A DNA stretch of 64,000 bases, taken from Rhodococcus antarcticus. Its GTDB lineage: Bacteria; Actinomycetota; Actinomycetes; Mycobacteriales; Mycobacteriaceae. Numbering within the stretch: position 1 is the first letter of the stretch; each line of letters begins with the position of its first letter. The DNA lies in contig NZ_CP110615.1 in NCBI RefSeq assembly GCF_026153295.1, positions 2,542,001 to 2,606,000 of the forward strand, given 5' to 3'. A model generated the notes under the pieces. That model saw nothing but the letters and a program-made list of their open reading frames with translations, did not search any database and was not told the origin of the DNA. Below are positions 17,534-26,425 of the stretch, in pieces. Position numbers and translations under genes: made by a program.

Positions 17534-18406
17534 ATGACCGCACCCCACGTCTCCGCCGGCGGCACCGCCGCGCTCGGCACCACGGAGGTCCACCGCATGG
17601 GCTACGGCGCCATGCAGCTCGCCGGCCCGCACGTCTTCGGCCCGCCTGCGGACCGCGACGCCGCGGTGGCCGTGCTCCGACGGGCCGTGGAGCTCGGCGT
17701 GGACCACGTCGACACCAGCGACTTCTACGGCCCGCACGTCACCAACGAGGTGCTCCGTGAGGCCCTGCACCCCTTCGACGGGCTCACCCTGGTCACCAAG
17801 GTCGGGGCGCGGCGCGACGCCGACGGCGGCTGGCCGTCCGCCATGACCCGCGAGGAGCTCGTCACCGGCGTGCACGACAACCTGCACCACCTCGGCGTGG
17901 AGCAGCTCGGCGCGGTGAACCTGCGTCTGCCCGACAGCTGGACCGGCTCGCTGGAGGAGCCGTTCACGGTGCTGCGCGAGCTCCAGGAGCAGGGTCTCGT
18001 CGCCCAGCTCGGCGTGAGCAACGTCTCGGCCGCGCAGCTCGACGAGGCGCTGGCGCTGGGCCCGGTGGCGTGCGTGCAGAACTCGTACAACCTGGTGCTG
18101 CGCGAGCACGACGCCCTGGTCGACCACTGCGCCGAGCTCGGGGTCGCGTTCGTGCCGTTCTTCCCGCTGGGCGGTTTCAGCCCCCTGCAGCACGACGGGC
18201 TCACCGCCGTGGCCACCCGGCTGGACGCCACCCCGATGCAGGTGGCGCTGGCCTGGCTGCTGCAGCGGTCCCCGGCGATCCTGCTCATCCCGGGCACGTC
18301 GTCGGTGGCGCACCTGGAGGAGAACATCGCCGCGACGAGCCTCGTGCTGGGCCCGCAGGACGTGACCGAGCTCGACGACGTGACCGAGCTCGACGCCCTG
18401 GCCTGA
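17534..18406 (+). CDS. aldo/keto reductase
   Basis: NADPH-dependent oxidoreductase of 290 residues with a TIM-barrel AKR fold. The catalytic region DTSDFYGPH has Asp and Tyr near 60-66, and Lys lies in VTKVG near 90. The usual catalytic His in the strand that follows is replaced: the sequence reads VNLRLPD near 132-138. This Asn variant occurs in some actinobacterial AKRs, to my recollection. The C-terminus contains an exact 18-bp duplication (18359-18394) giving DVTELD twice. The ATG is 208 bases from the divergent flavin reductase start. Confidence 0.9.
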   Translation: MTAPHVSAGGTAALGTTEVHRMGYGAMQLAGPHVFGPPADRDAAVAVLRRAVELGVDHVDTSDFYGPHVTNEVLREALHPFDGLTLVTKVGARRDADGGWPSAMTREELVTGVHDNLHHLGVEQLGAVNLRLPDSWTGSLEEPFTVLRELQEQGLVAQLGVSNVSAAQLDEALALGPVACVQNSYNLVLREHDALVDHCAELGVAFVPFFPLGGFSPLQHDGLTAVATRLDATPMQVALAWLLQRSPAILLIPGTSSVAHLEENIAATSLVLGPQDVTELDDVTELDALA

Positions 18407-18534
18407 GCAGCAGCGTGCCGGCGGCCGCGTGCGCGGCCGGCGGAGCCGAACACCATCACGGCGTGCTCGTCAGCCACGCCAACGACCGGTCCTTCGCGCC
18501 GCACACACTTCCCGGGAGCGGCTACCGTCGAGGT

Positions 18535-19278
18535 GTGACGACCTCCGAGACCCCGGCCGACATCCACTTCTACTTCGACCCGGTGTGCCCGTTCGCCTGG
18601 ATGACGAGCAAGTGGGTGCGCCAGGTGCAGGCCCAGCGGGACTACACCGTGGACTGGCGGTTCATCTCGCTGCGGCTGCTCAACGCCCACCTCGACTACG
18701 ACGCGCACTTCCCCGTCGGCTACGAGGACGGGCACACCGCGGGGCTGCGGCTGCTGCGGGTTGCCTCCGCGGTCCGCGAGCAGCACGGGCGCGAGGCCGT
18801 GGGCCGGTTCTACCAGGCGGTCAGCGGGAAGATCTTCGACCTGCCGCCGGAGCAGACCGAGGACGGCGCCGGTCGGGGCCGGCCGGAGTTCGTCCGGCCC
18901 GTCCTCGAGGCGCTGGGCCTGCCCGCCACGCTCGCGGACGCTCTCGAGGACACCGGTCGCGACGTGGAGATCCAGGCCGAGACCGACGAGGCGCTGAGCC
19001 TGACCGGCAAGGACGTGGGCACCCCCATCCTGCACTTCCAGCCGCCGACGGGTGTCGCGTTCTTCGGCCCCGTGATCAGCCGGCTGCCCAGCGACGCCGA
19101 GGCCGCGCAGCTGTGGGACCACGTCGTGGGGCTGGCGTCGTTCCCCGGGTTCGCCGAGCTCAAGCGCAGCCTGCGCGAGCTGCCGCAGCTGCGGGCGCTC
19201 GGGGTCTCCGAGGAGGAGGCGGGGACCACCGAGGACTGGCACGGGGGCAGCCGCCGGCAGGCCGCCGACCGCGGGTGA
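18535..19278 (+). CDS. DsbA-family protein, mycothiol-dependent nitroreductase-like, single-Cys active site
   Basis: A 247-residue thioredoxin-fold protein with an alpha-helical insert. It resembles the Rv2466c group (FxFDPxCPxxW), whose members use mycothiol as reductant. Here the active site reads DPVCPFAW at about residues 16-23, so the second Cys of CPWC is replaced by Ala. A cis-Pro loop is present in GTPIL near 162. TACCGT (18523-18528) ends six bases before the GTG, suggesting a leaderless mRNA. With one Cys, a monothiol or mycothiol-conjugating mechanism is more likely than a dithiol one (inference). Confidence 0.85.
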   Translation: MTTSETPADIHFYFDPVCPFAWMTSKWVRQVQAQRDYTVDWRFISLRLLNAHLDYDAHFPVGYEDGHTAGLRLLRVASAVREQHGREAVGRFYQAVSGKIFDLPPEQTEDGAGRGRPEFVRPVLEALGLPATLADALEDTGRDVEIQAETDEALSLTGKDVGTPILHFQPPTGVAFFGPVISRLPSDAEAAQLWDHVVGLASFPGFAELKRSLRELPQLRALGVSEEEAGTTEDWHGGSRRQAADRG

Positions 19279-19323
19279 CCCGGTCCGCTTGACCGGTGCT
19301 GTGACTGGGACCACCCTGCAGCC

Positions 19324-20814
19324 ATGGACGTGCAGGTCACCGGAGGTCGTGTCCGCGGTACCGAGGACGGCGGGGTCGCCCGCTACCTGGGCCTGCCCTA
19401 CGCGGCGGCGCCGTTCGGCGAGCAGCGGATGGCGCCGCCGGCACCGGTGACGCCGTGGGAGGGCGTGCGGGACGCGTCGGCCTTCGGCGCCACCGTGCCC
19501 AAGGGTGACTACCCGCCGCAGTACCAGCGGCTGCTCACCGAGCAGGTGATCGCGGGGCCCGAGTGCCTGAACCTCAACGTGTGGACGCCGAGCGGTGCCG
19601 CGGGTGACCTGCCCGTGCTGGTGTGGATCCACGGCGGCTCATTCATGAACGGCTCCGGCTCGGTGCTGGAGTACGACGGCTCCGCCTTCGCGCGCGACGG
19701 CGTGGTGTGCGTGACCATCAACTACCGGCTCGCGGCCGAGGGCTTCCTGTTCACGGAGCAGGACGCCGCGGCCGGAACCGCGAACCTGGGGCTGCAGGAC
19801 CAGGTGGCCGCGCTGCGCTGGGTGCGGGACAACATCGCCGCCTTCGGGGGTGACCCGGCGCGGGTGACCGTGGCCGGGGAGTCGGCCGGCGCGATGAGCG
19901 TGACGACGCTGCTGGCGATGCCCTCGGCCCGGGGGCTGTTCACCCAGGCCGTCACGCAGTCCGGAGCGGCCGCCCACACCCTCACCCCCGAGCAGGGGCT
20001 CACGGTCACCCGGACGCTGGCCGCAGCCCTGGGGGTGGAGCCCACCCGGGAGGCTCTCGCGGCCGTGGAGATCCCCGCCCTGGTCGCGGCCGCCGCGGGC
20101 CTCGTCGTGGAGGTGCAGACCGCGCCCGACCCGCAGAAGTGGGGCTCGCTCGCCCTGAGCCTGCTGCCCTTCGCGCCGGTGGTCGACGGCACCGTGCTGC
20201 CGCAGCACCCGCTGGACGCCTTCGCCGCCGGGGCCGCCGCGGACGTCCGCGTCCTGGCCGGCTCCAACCGGGAGGAGGCCCGGCTGTTCCTGGTTGCGCC
20301 CGGGACGATCGGGTACGTCGACGAGCCGACCCTGGCCGGTGGTGCCGCGGCCTACGGGTTGCCGCCCGAGGGCCTCGAGGTCTACCGCCGCAACCGGCCG
20401 GACGCCTCACCGGGGGACGTGCTGGCCTCGGTGGTCACGGACTGGTTCTTCGCGGTGCCGGCCGTCCGGCACGCCGAGGCCCGGGAGACCGGGGGCGGCA
20501 CGACGTGGGCCTACCGCTTCGACCGGCCGTCCCCGGCCGACAACCACGGCTTCGGCGCCTGCCACGCGGCGGAGATCGCCTTCGTGTTCGGCACCACCGG
20601 GCTAGAGCAGGCGCACGCGCTCGTCGGTGACGCGCCGTCGCAGGAGGTCGCCGACACCGTCCACGGGACCTGGGTCGCGTTCATCAGCACCGGCGACCCG
20701 GGCTGGGCGCCGTACACCGCGCTCACCCGGACCACCGGCGTCCTCACCGAGCGGGTCACCGTCGTCGACGACCCGGACGGTGACGAGCGGCGGACCTGGG
20801 ACGGGATCCGGTAG
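19324..20814 (+). CDS. type B carboxylesterase
   Basis: Serine hydrolase of 496 residues of the alpha/beta-hydrolase COesterase family. The catalytic Ser187 is in the nucleophile elbow GESAG, the oxyanion-hole segment is WIHGGSF near 101-107, and the candidate His is near 414 in ACHAAEIAF. There is no signal peptide, so it is cytoplasmic. It lies 45 bases after the DsbA-like gene and may share its transcript. The substrate is unknown. Confidence 0.92.
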   Translation: MDVQVTGGRVRGTEDGGVARYLGLPYAAAPFGEQRMAPPAPVTPWEGVRDASAFGATVPKGDYPPQYQRLLTEQVIAGPECLNLNVWTPSGAAGDLPVLVWIHGGSFMNGSGSVLEYDGSAFARDGVVCVTINYRLAAEGFLFTEQDAAAGTANLGLQDQVAALRWVRDNIAAFGGDPARVTVAGESAGAMSVTTLLAMPSARGLFTQAVTQSGAAAHTLTPEQGLTVTRTLAAALGVEPTREALAAVEIPALVAAAAGLVVEVQTAPDPQKWGSLALSLLPFAPVVDGTVLPQHPLDAFAAGAAADVRVLAGSNREEARLFLVAPGTIGYVDEPTLAGGAAAYGLPPEGLEVYRRNRPDASPGDVLASVVTDWFFAVPAVRHAEARETGGGTTWAYRFDRPSPADNHGFGACHAAEIAFVFGTTGLEQAHALVGDAPSQEVADTVHGTWVAFISTGDPGWAPYTALTRTTGVLTERVTVVDDPDGDERRTWDGIR

Positions 20815-20879
20815 GCCCCTCAAAACGTGACCCGAGGAACACACGGGACGCCCCGACCGTTGGACCCAGGGACAGCACC

Positions 20880-20909
20880 ATGATCAACGAGAGGGGCACA
20901 TCGCAGTGA
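20880..20909 (+). CDS. possible nine-codon leader ORF coupled to the dehydrogenase
   Basis: The ORF ATG...TGA reads MINERGTSQ. Its TGA overlaps the GTG start of the next gene as GTGA, and AGGGA stands eight bases before its ATG. It could couple or gate translation of the dehydrogenase, whose own purine-rich site (GAGAGGGG) lies inside it. Chance is a real alternative. Confidence 0.4.
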   Translation: MINERGTSQ

Positions 20910-22285
20910 CCAGCACGTACCAGGTCGTCAACCCCGCCACCGGCGAGGCCGGCCAGTCCTACCCCGAGGCCACCGACGCCCAGATCCAGGACGTCCTCGC
21001 GCGCTCCGACGCTGCGTACACGTCCTGGCGCACGACGACCAAGCCCGAGCGCGCCGCGATCCTGAACAAGGTCGCCGACCTGTACTCCGAGCGCATGGAC
21101 ACCCTCGCGGAGATCATCGGGCGCGAGATGGGCAAGCGCACCGCCGAGGCCAAGGGCGAGATCCACCTGGTCATCAGCATCTACAAGTACTACGCGGACA
21201 ACGCCGAGAAGCTGCTCGCCGACGAGGCGATCAACCCGGCCATGGGCGGCAACGCCATCGTCCGCAAGGAGGCCGTCGGGTCGCTGCTCGGCATCATGCC
21301 GTGGAACTTCCCGTACTACCAGGTCGCCCGGTTCGCGGCCCCGAACCTCATGATCGGCAACACGATCATCCTCAAGCACGCCCCGCAGTGCCCCGAGTCG
21401 GCCACCGCGATGGAGCAGCTGTTCCAGGACGCCGGCCTCCCCGCCGACGCCTACATCAACGTCTTCGCCACCAACGACCAGGCGGCCACGATGATCGCCG
21501 ACCCGCGCCTGGTGGGCGTCTCGGTCACCGGCAGCGAGCGGGCCGGTGCGGCCGTCGCCGCCGAGGCCGGCAAGAACCTGAAGAAGGTCGTCCTCGAGCT
21601 GGGCGGTTCCGACGCGTTCATCGTGCTCGACGGCAACGACCTGGAGAACACGATCAAGGCCGCCGTCACCGGTCGCATGGGCAACGCGGGACAGGCCTGC
21701 AACGCCGCCAAGCGCTTCATCGTCCTCGAGGACGTCTACGACCAGTTCGTCGAGGGCTTCACCCAGGTCATGTCCTCGCTGAAGACGGGCGACCCGTTCG
21801 CCAAGGACACCGACTTCGGCCCGCTCTCCTCCGAGGCGGCGGCCAAGGGTCTGGCCGCGCAGGTCGACGACGCCGTCAGCAAGGGCGCCACCGTGCGCAC
21901 CGGCGGCAAGCGCGTCGAGGGCAAGGGCGCGTTCTTCGAGGCGACCGTCCTCACCGACGTCACCCCGGACATGCGCGCGTACACCGAGGAGCTGTTCGGC
22001 CCGGCCGCGGTGATCTACAAGGTCGCCGACGCCGACGCCGCGGTCGAGATGGCCAACGCCTCCGCGTACGGCCTCGGTGGCGTGGTCTTCGGCTCCGACG
22101 CCGAGCAGACCGCCGACGTCGCCAACCGCCTCGACACCGGCATGGTGTGGATCAACAGCGCGCAGGGCAGCGCTGCGGACCTGCCGTTCGGTGGCACCAA
22201 GCGCTCCGGCGTCGGCCGCGAGCTCGGCACCCTCGGCATCGACGAGTTCGTGAACAAGAAGCTCATGTACACCCCCAAGGGCTGA
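20906..22285 (+). CDS. NAD(P)-dependent succinate-semialdehyde dehydrogenase-type enzyme
   Basis: Aldehyde dehydrogenase of 459 residues that oxidises an aldehyde, probably succinate semialdehyde, to the acid. The catalytic Cys265 is in GQACNAAKR, the general base Glu is in LELGGSD near 231, and the Asn of the oxyanion hole is in PWNFP near 133. The length matches the short GabD1-like group. The ACNAAKR sequence and the N-terminal YQVVNPATGE are typical of that group. The gene ends in a long hairpin terminator. Codon use is slightly less extreme than in its neighbours, suggesting good expression (inference). Confidence 0.92.
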   Translation: MTSTYQVVNPATGEAGQSYPEATDAQIQDVLARSDAAYTSWRTTTKPERAAILNKVADLYSERMDTLAEIIGREMGKRTAEAKGEIHLVISIYKYYADNAEKLLADEAINPAMGGNAIVRKEAVGSLLGIMPWNFPYYQVARFAAPNLMIGNTIILKHAPQCPESATAMEQLFQDAGLPADAYINVFATNDQAATMIADPRLVGVSVTGSERAGAAVAAEAGKNLKKVVLELGGSDAFIVLDGNDLENTIKAAVTGRMGNAGQACNAAKRFIVLEDVYDQFVEGFTQVMSSLKTGDPFAKDTDFGPLSSEAAAKGLAAQVDDAVSKGATVRTGGKRVEGKGAFFEATVLTDVTPDMRAYTEELFGPAAVIYKVADADAAVEMANASAYGLGGVVFGSDAEQTADVANRLDTGMVWINSAQGSAADLPFGGTKRSGVGRELGTLGIDEFVNKKLMYTPKG

Positions 22286-22292
22286 TCTCCCT

Positions 22293-22344
22293 CGGACGCA
22301 CGACTGCCCCCGCAGCCCCTGCTGCGGGGGCAGTCGTGCGTCCG
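22293..22344 (+). terminator. long perfect hairpin after the dehydrogenase
   Basis: Arms 22293-22315 and 22322-22344 are a perfect 23-bp inverted repeat with a six-base loop (22316-22321). It starts seven bases after the stop codon. There is no T-run. Confidence 0.9.
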
Positions 22345-22411
22345 GTCGAGCACACGGGAGGCGGATCCGCCCGGTGAGCGGGGCCCACCGCCGTCCCCCA
22401 CACTCGTGATC

Positions 22412-22633
22412 ATGACCAGCACCGAGAACACCACGTCCTTCTCCGACCTGGGCCGCGACATGTGGTCCTACCTCACCGGCAAGGAGGCGGTCATCGACTA
22501 CACGTTCGTCGACATGACCGTCGAGGTGCCCCGCTCCACCGGCGCCAGCACCGAGAGCGCCACCTGGAAGCTCAACGGCACCCTGCGCATCACCACCTCC
22601 GACAAGGACAACCGCGGCGCCACGAGTGCCTGA
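22412..22633 (+). CDS. small protein of unknown function, first of an overlapping pair
   Basis: I do not recognise this 73-residue protein. It starts MTSTENTTSFSDLG, is rich in Thr and Ser, and reads as alternating beta-strand-like segments (AVIDYTFVDMTVEVP, WKLNGTLRITTSD). An in-frame GTG at 22406 is an alternative start. Its end overlaps the next gene by eight bases, so the two are probably translated together and may bind each other. No signal peptide or membrane segment is seen. Confidence 0.65.
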   Translation: MTSTENTTSFSDLGRDMWSYLTGKEAVIDYTFVDMTVEVPRSTGASTESATWKLNGTLRITTSDKDNRGATSA

Positions 22634-23027
22634 TCCCCGCCTGGTGGTGGTCGCCGACCTGCACGTCGAGGTCAGCGACCACCGCGCCAGCACCACCGCC
22701 CACCTGTTCTCCGAGCAGGGCGACCTCGTGCTGGACGTCGGCGACCCGGCCGTCCTGCTGCGCGCCGTCCCCGGCCGCGGACGCAGCCGCGACCTGCCCG
22801 TGCAGGTCCCGCGCGAGCTGCTCACCGACCTGCCGGTCCACCTGCGCAGCCACGGCCGGGACCTGGGCCGGGTCTCCCTCGCCGCCTCGGGCCGCCTGCG
22901 GCTGCGCCCCACCCCGACCGGCGTGCTCGTCGCCGCGCGGACCGGGCTGACCTACGGCCGCACCCCGTACGCGCTGGGCGTCGTGCTGGTGCTCGCCCTG
23001 GCCGGCTGGCTGCGCCGCCAGCGCTAG
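22626..23027 (+). CDS. tail-anchored protein of unknown function, second of the pair
   Basis: A 133-residue protein with a GTG start inside the end of the preceding gene. Most of it looks like a beta-rich soluble domain. It ends in one hydrophobic segment (about 113-128) followed by RRQR, which suggests a C-terminal membrane anchor with the domain in the cytoplasm. I recognise no family. Together with the preceding 73-residue protein it forms a compact two-gene unit downstream of a strong terminator, so it must have its own promoter. Confidence 0.7.
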   Translation: MPDPRLVVVADLHVEVSDHRASTTAHLFSEQGDLVLDVGDPAVLLRAVPGRGRSRDLPVQVPRELLTDLPVHLRSHGRDLGRVSLAASGRLRLRPTPTGVLVAARTGLTYGRTPYALGVVLVLALAGWLRRQR

Positions 23028-23058
23028 CGTCCCGAGCCGGACCCCTCTACGGTCCCGC

Positions 23059-23754
23059 TCAGCCCAGCCACTCGCGCAGCAGCGCCGTCACCGCTCCGGG
23101 CTGCTCCAGCGAGCTCATGTGCCCGCAGTGCTCCAGCACCTCCAGCCGGGCACCGGGGATCTCGGCGGCCATGAGCTCGGAGCCCTCCAGCGGCGTGATC
23201 TGGTCCTCACGGCCGCACACCACCAGCGTGGGGCAGGCGATCGCGGACAGCGACGGGACGCTGTCGGGTCGGGCGATGATCGCGGCCTGCTGGCGCAGGA
23301 ACACCGCCGGACCCACCCGCTGCGCCATGGCGGTGAACTCCTGCTCCAGCGCCGCGACGTGGTCGGGGTGCATGGTGAGCGGCACCAGCGCCGCCACCAC
23401 GCCGTCGAACCCTCCCTCGCGCACCTGGTCGACGAAGCCACGCCGCCGTTGGGTCTGCTCCTCGGAGTCGGGGCGGGGCTGGGTGTCCACCAGCGCCAGC
23501 CGGGCCACCCGCTCCGGTGCCTGCCGCACGATCTCCAGCGCTACGTAGCCGCCCATGGAGAGCCCGGCGAGCGCGAACGGTCCCTCCACGGTGGACAGTG
23601 CGGCGGCCGCCAGGGCCTCGACGCTGTCGTGGGAACCCACGTCCGCCACCACGCAGGCGACCTCCGAGGACAGCGCGGCGACCTGGTGCCGCCAGAGCTC
23701 GGAGTCGCACAGCAGCCCGGGCACCAGCAGCAGGGTGGGTCGAGTTCGCGTCAT
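23059..23754 (-). CDS. alpha/beta-fold hydrolase
   Basis: Serine hydrolase of 231 residues. The nucleophile is Ser in GLSMGGY near 66-72, the acid is in GREDQITP near 175-182, and the His is in HCGHMS near 208-213. PGLLCDSELWRHQ near the N-terminus supplies the oxyanion hole and resembles small-ester or lactone hydrolases. TAGGCT (complement of 23762-23767) is seven bases before the ATG, so it is probably leaderless. It is divergent from hrpB. The substrate is unknown. Confidence 0.9.
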   Translation of the reverse strand: MTRTRPTLLLVPGLLCDSELWRHQVAALSSEVACVVADVGSHDSVEALAAAALSTVEGPFALAGLSMGGYVALEIVRQAPERVARLALVDTQPRPDSEEQTQRRRGFVDQVREGGFDGVVAALVPLTMHPDHVAALEQEFTAMAQRVGPAVFLRQQAAIIARPDSVPSLSAIACPTLVVCGREDQITPLEGSELMAAEIPGARLEVLEHCGHMSSLEQPGAVTALLREWLG

Positions 23755-23799
23755 GCGATCGAGCCTAGGGCTCGGGCCGGCGGGGCTACGGTCGCACTC

Positions 23800-26337
23800 G
23801 TGGCCGACCTGCTCCCCCCGCAGAGCACCCCGGGCGCCGACCTGCCCGTGCGAGAGGCGCTGCCTGGGCTGGTGGCCGCGCTGCGGGCCCGCGGCCGCGC
23901 CGTGCTCGTGGCCCCGCCCGGCTCGGGCAAGACCACGCTGGCCCCCCTGGCGCTGGCCGACGTCGCGGCGGGGACCGTGCTCGTGGCCGAGCCCCGCCGC
24001 CTCGCCACCCGGGCCGCGGCCGTCCGGCTCGCGCACCTCCTCGGCGAGCGCCCCGGGGGCCGGGTCGGCTACGCCATGCGCGGCGAGCGGCGCCCGGGCT
24101 CGCGCATCGAGGTGGTGACCACGGGGCTGCTGCTGGCCCGGCTGCAGCGCGACCCCGAGCTGCCCGGGGTGGGCGCGGTGGTGCTGGACGAGGTGCACGA
24201 GCGCCACCTCGACGCCGACCTCGCGCTCGCGTTCGCCGTGGACGTGCAGGCGACGCTGCGGCCGGACCTGCTGCTCGTGGCCACCTCCGCCACCCCGGAC
24301 ACCGAGCGCCTGGTGGCCGCACTGGACGACGCCCCCGTGGTGAGGGCCTCGGCGGTCACCTGGCCCCTGGAGGTGGTGTGGGCGCCGCCGGCGAGCCCGC
24401 TGCCGCTGCTGGTCGACGCACGGGTGGACCCCCGGCTGCTGCAGCACGTGGTGGAGGTGGTGCGCCGCGCGCTCGGGGAGGTCGAGGGCGACGTGCTGGT
24501 GTTCGTGCCCGGTGAGGCCGAGGTGCACGGGGTGGTGCGCCGCCTGTCGGGGTCGGGCGGTCGCGGGCTTGGCGTGGACGTGCTCCCGCTGTACGGGCGG
24601 CAGGCCGCGGCCGAGCAGGACCTGGCCCTGCGGATGGGGGCGCGGCGGCGGGTGGTGGTGACGACGTCGGTGGCCGAGAGCTCGCTGACCGTGCCCGGGG
24701 TGCGCACCGTGGTGGACGCCGGGCTCGCCCGTGCCCCGCGCACCGACCACCGCCGCGGGCTCGCGGCGCTGGTCACCGGGCGTGTGTCGCAGGCCTCGGC
24801 CACCCAGCGGGCCGGGCGGGCGGCGCGGGAGGGCCCGGGCCGGGCGTACCGCTGCTGGTCCGCCGCCGAGCACACCCACCTGGAGCCGTTCACGCCCCCC
24901 GAGATCGCGATCACCGACCTCGCCGGCTTCGCGCTGACCGTGGCCGCCTGGGGCGCACCCGGGGGTCGCGGCCTGGCCCTGCTCGACCCGCCCCCGGCGG
25001 CGGGGATGGACGCCGCCACCACCCTGCTGACCGGGCTGGGCGCGGTGGACGCCGCGGGGCGGGTGACCGCGCGGGGCACCGCGATGGCCGAGGTGGGGGT
25101 GCACCCGCGGCTGGCCCGGGCGGTGCTCGACGGGGCCCCGCGGGTGGGTTCGCAGCGGGCCCGCGAGGTCGTGGCGCTGCTCTCCGACGACGGCCTGGCC
25201 GGACGGGAGGACGACCTGGTGGCCCGCTACCGGGCCCTGCGGCGGGGTGAGGACCGGGCCGCGGCCGCCCGCTGGCGCGACGAGGTGGCCCGGCTGCGCC
25301 GCGGTGGCGGGGCCGAGCACCCGCGCACCGGGCTGTCCGACGAGGTGGCCGTCGGCCTGGTGGTGGCCCTGGCGCACCCGGACCGGCTGGCTCGTGCGCG
25401 CTCCGCCGGCTCGGTGGACCACCTGATGGCCGGCGGCACGGGCGCGGTGCTCGACGTCGGGTCGGCGCTGCGGGGTGCGGCGGGCGGGGACGTGCGGTGG
25501 CTCGCGGTGGCCGTCGCGGACCGACCGGTGGGGCGCGCCGACGCCCGGATCCGCTCGGCCGCACCGGTGGACGAGGCCGTGGCGCGGGAGGTCGGGCCGG
25601 TGCGGACGGTCGAGGAGGTGCTGTGGTCCGACGGCGCGCTGGTGACCCGCCGTCGCGAGCTGCTCGGGGCGATCGTGCTGCGCGAGACACCGCTGGCGCA
25701 CCCCGATCCGGTGGCCGTGGTCGAGGCGGTGCGGTCGGGGGTGACCCGGTCGGGGCTGGGCGTGCTGCGCTGGACCCCGGCCGCCGAGCAGCTGCGTGCC
25801 CGGATGGCGTTCTGCCACCACCACCTGGGCCCGCCGTGGCCGGGGGTGTCCGACAGCGCGCTGCTCGCCGGGCTCGACGCCTGGCTCGGGCCGGATCTCG
25901 TCCGGGTCCGCCGCAGCGCCGACCTGGGTCGGATCGACCTGACGGCGGCCCTGCGCCGGCTGCTGCCCTGGCCCGCCGCCACCCGGTTCGACGCGCTCGC
26001 CCCGGAGAGGCTGCCCGTGCCCACGGGGTCCACCGCCGCGCTGACCTACTCCCCCGCCGACGCCCCGGCCGAGCCGCCGGTGCTGGCCCTGAAGGTCCAG
26101 GAGGCGTTCGGCTGGACAGGGTCACCGCGGCTGGCCGACGGGCGTGCGCCGGTGGTGCTGCACCTGCTCTCGCCCGCGGGCCGGCCCGTGGCGGTGACCT
26201 CGGACCTGGCGTCGTTCTGGGCGCAGGGCTACCCGCAGGTGCGCGCCGACCTGCGCGGGCGCTACCCCCGCCACCCGTGGCCGGAGGACCCCCTGACGGC
26301 CACCCCCACCCGTCGCGTCTCCCACCCCCGCCGCTGA
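23800..26337 (+). CDS. hrpB: HrpB, DEAH-type RNA helicase-like ATPase
   Basis: Superfamily 2 helicase of 845 residues, normal for HrpB. Walker A GSGKT is at 41-45, DEVH (motif II) at 130-133, ATSAT (motif III) near 163, and QRAGRAAR (motif VI) near 337. The HrpB C-terminal domain fills the last 150 residues. GTG 23800 follows TACGGT (23787-23792) by seven bases, so leaderless translation is likely. The cellular role of HrpB is poorly known in bacteria. No partner genes adjoin. Confidence 0.95.
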   Translation: MADLLPPQSTPGADLPVREALPGLVAALRARGRAVLVAPPGSGKTTLAPLALADVAAGTVLVAEPRRLATRAAAVRLAHLLGERPGGRVGYAMRGERRPGSRIEVVTTGLLLARLQRDPELPGVGAVVLDEVHERHLDADLALAFAVDVQATLRPDLLLVATSATPDTERLVAALDDAPVVRASAVTWPLEVVWAPPASPLPLLVDARVDPRLLQHVVEVVRRALGEVEGDVLVFVPGEAEVHGVVRRLSGSGGRGLGVDVLPLYGRQAAAEQDLALRMGARRRVVVTTSVAESSLTVPGVRTVVDAGLARAPRTDHRRGLAALVTGRVSQASATQRAGRAAREGPGRAYRCWSAAEHTHLEPFTPPEIAITDLAGFALTVAAWGAPGGRGLALLDPPPAAGMDAATTLLTGLGAVDAAGRVTARGTAMAEVGVHPRLARAVLDGAPRVGSQRAREVVALLSDDGLAGREDDLVARYRALRRGEDRAAAARWRDEVARLRRGGGAEHPRTGLSDEVAVGLVVALAHPDRLARARSAGSVDHLMAGGTGAVLDVGSALRGAAGGDVRWLAVAVADRPVGRADARIRSAAPVDEAVAREVGPVRTVEEVLWSDGALVTRRRELLGAIVLRETPLAHPDPVAVVEAVRSGVTRSGLGVLRWTPAAEQLRARMAFCHHHLGPPWPGVSDSALLAGLDAWLGPDLVRVRRSADLGRIDLTAALRRLLPWPAATRFDALAPERLPVPTGSTAALTYSPADAPAEPPVLALKVQEAFGWTGSPRLADGRAPVVLHLLSPAGRPVAVTSDLASFWAQGYPQVRADLRGRYPRHPWPEDPLTATPTRRVSHPRR

Positions 26338-26425
26338 CGCCGGTCGGGAGGCCGGGTGGTGGCGCCCCGGTCGTGGGACCAGGGGCAGGGTCGACGATCA
26401 CGCGCGGGCGGGGCGGCCGGGCCGG

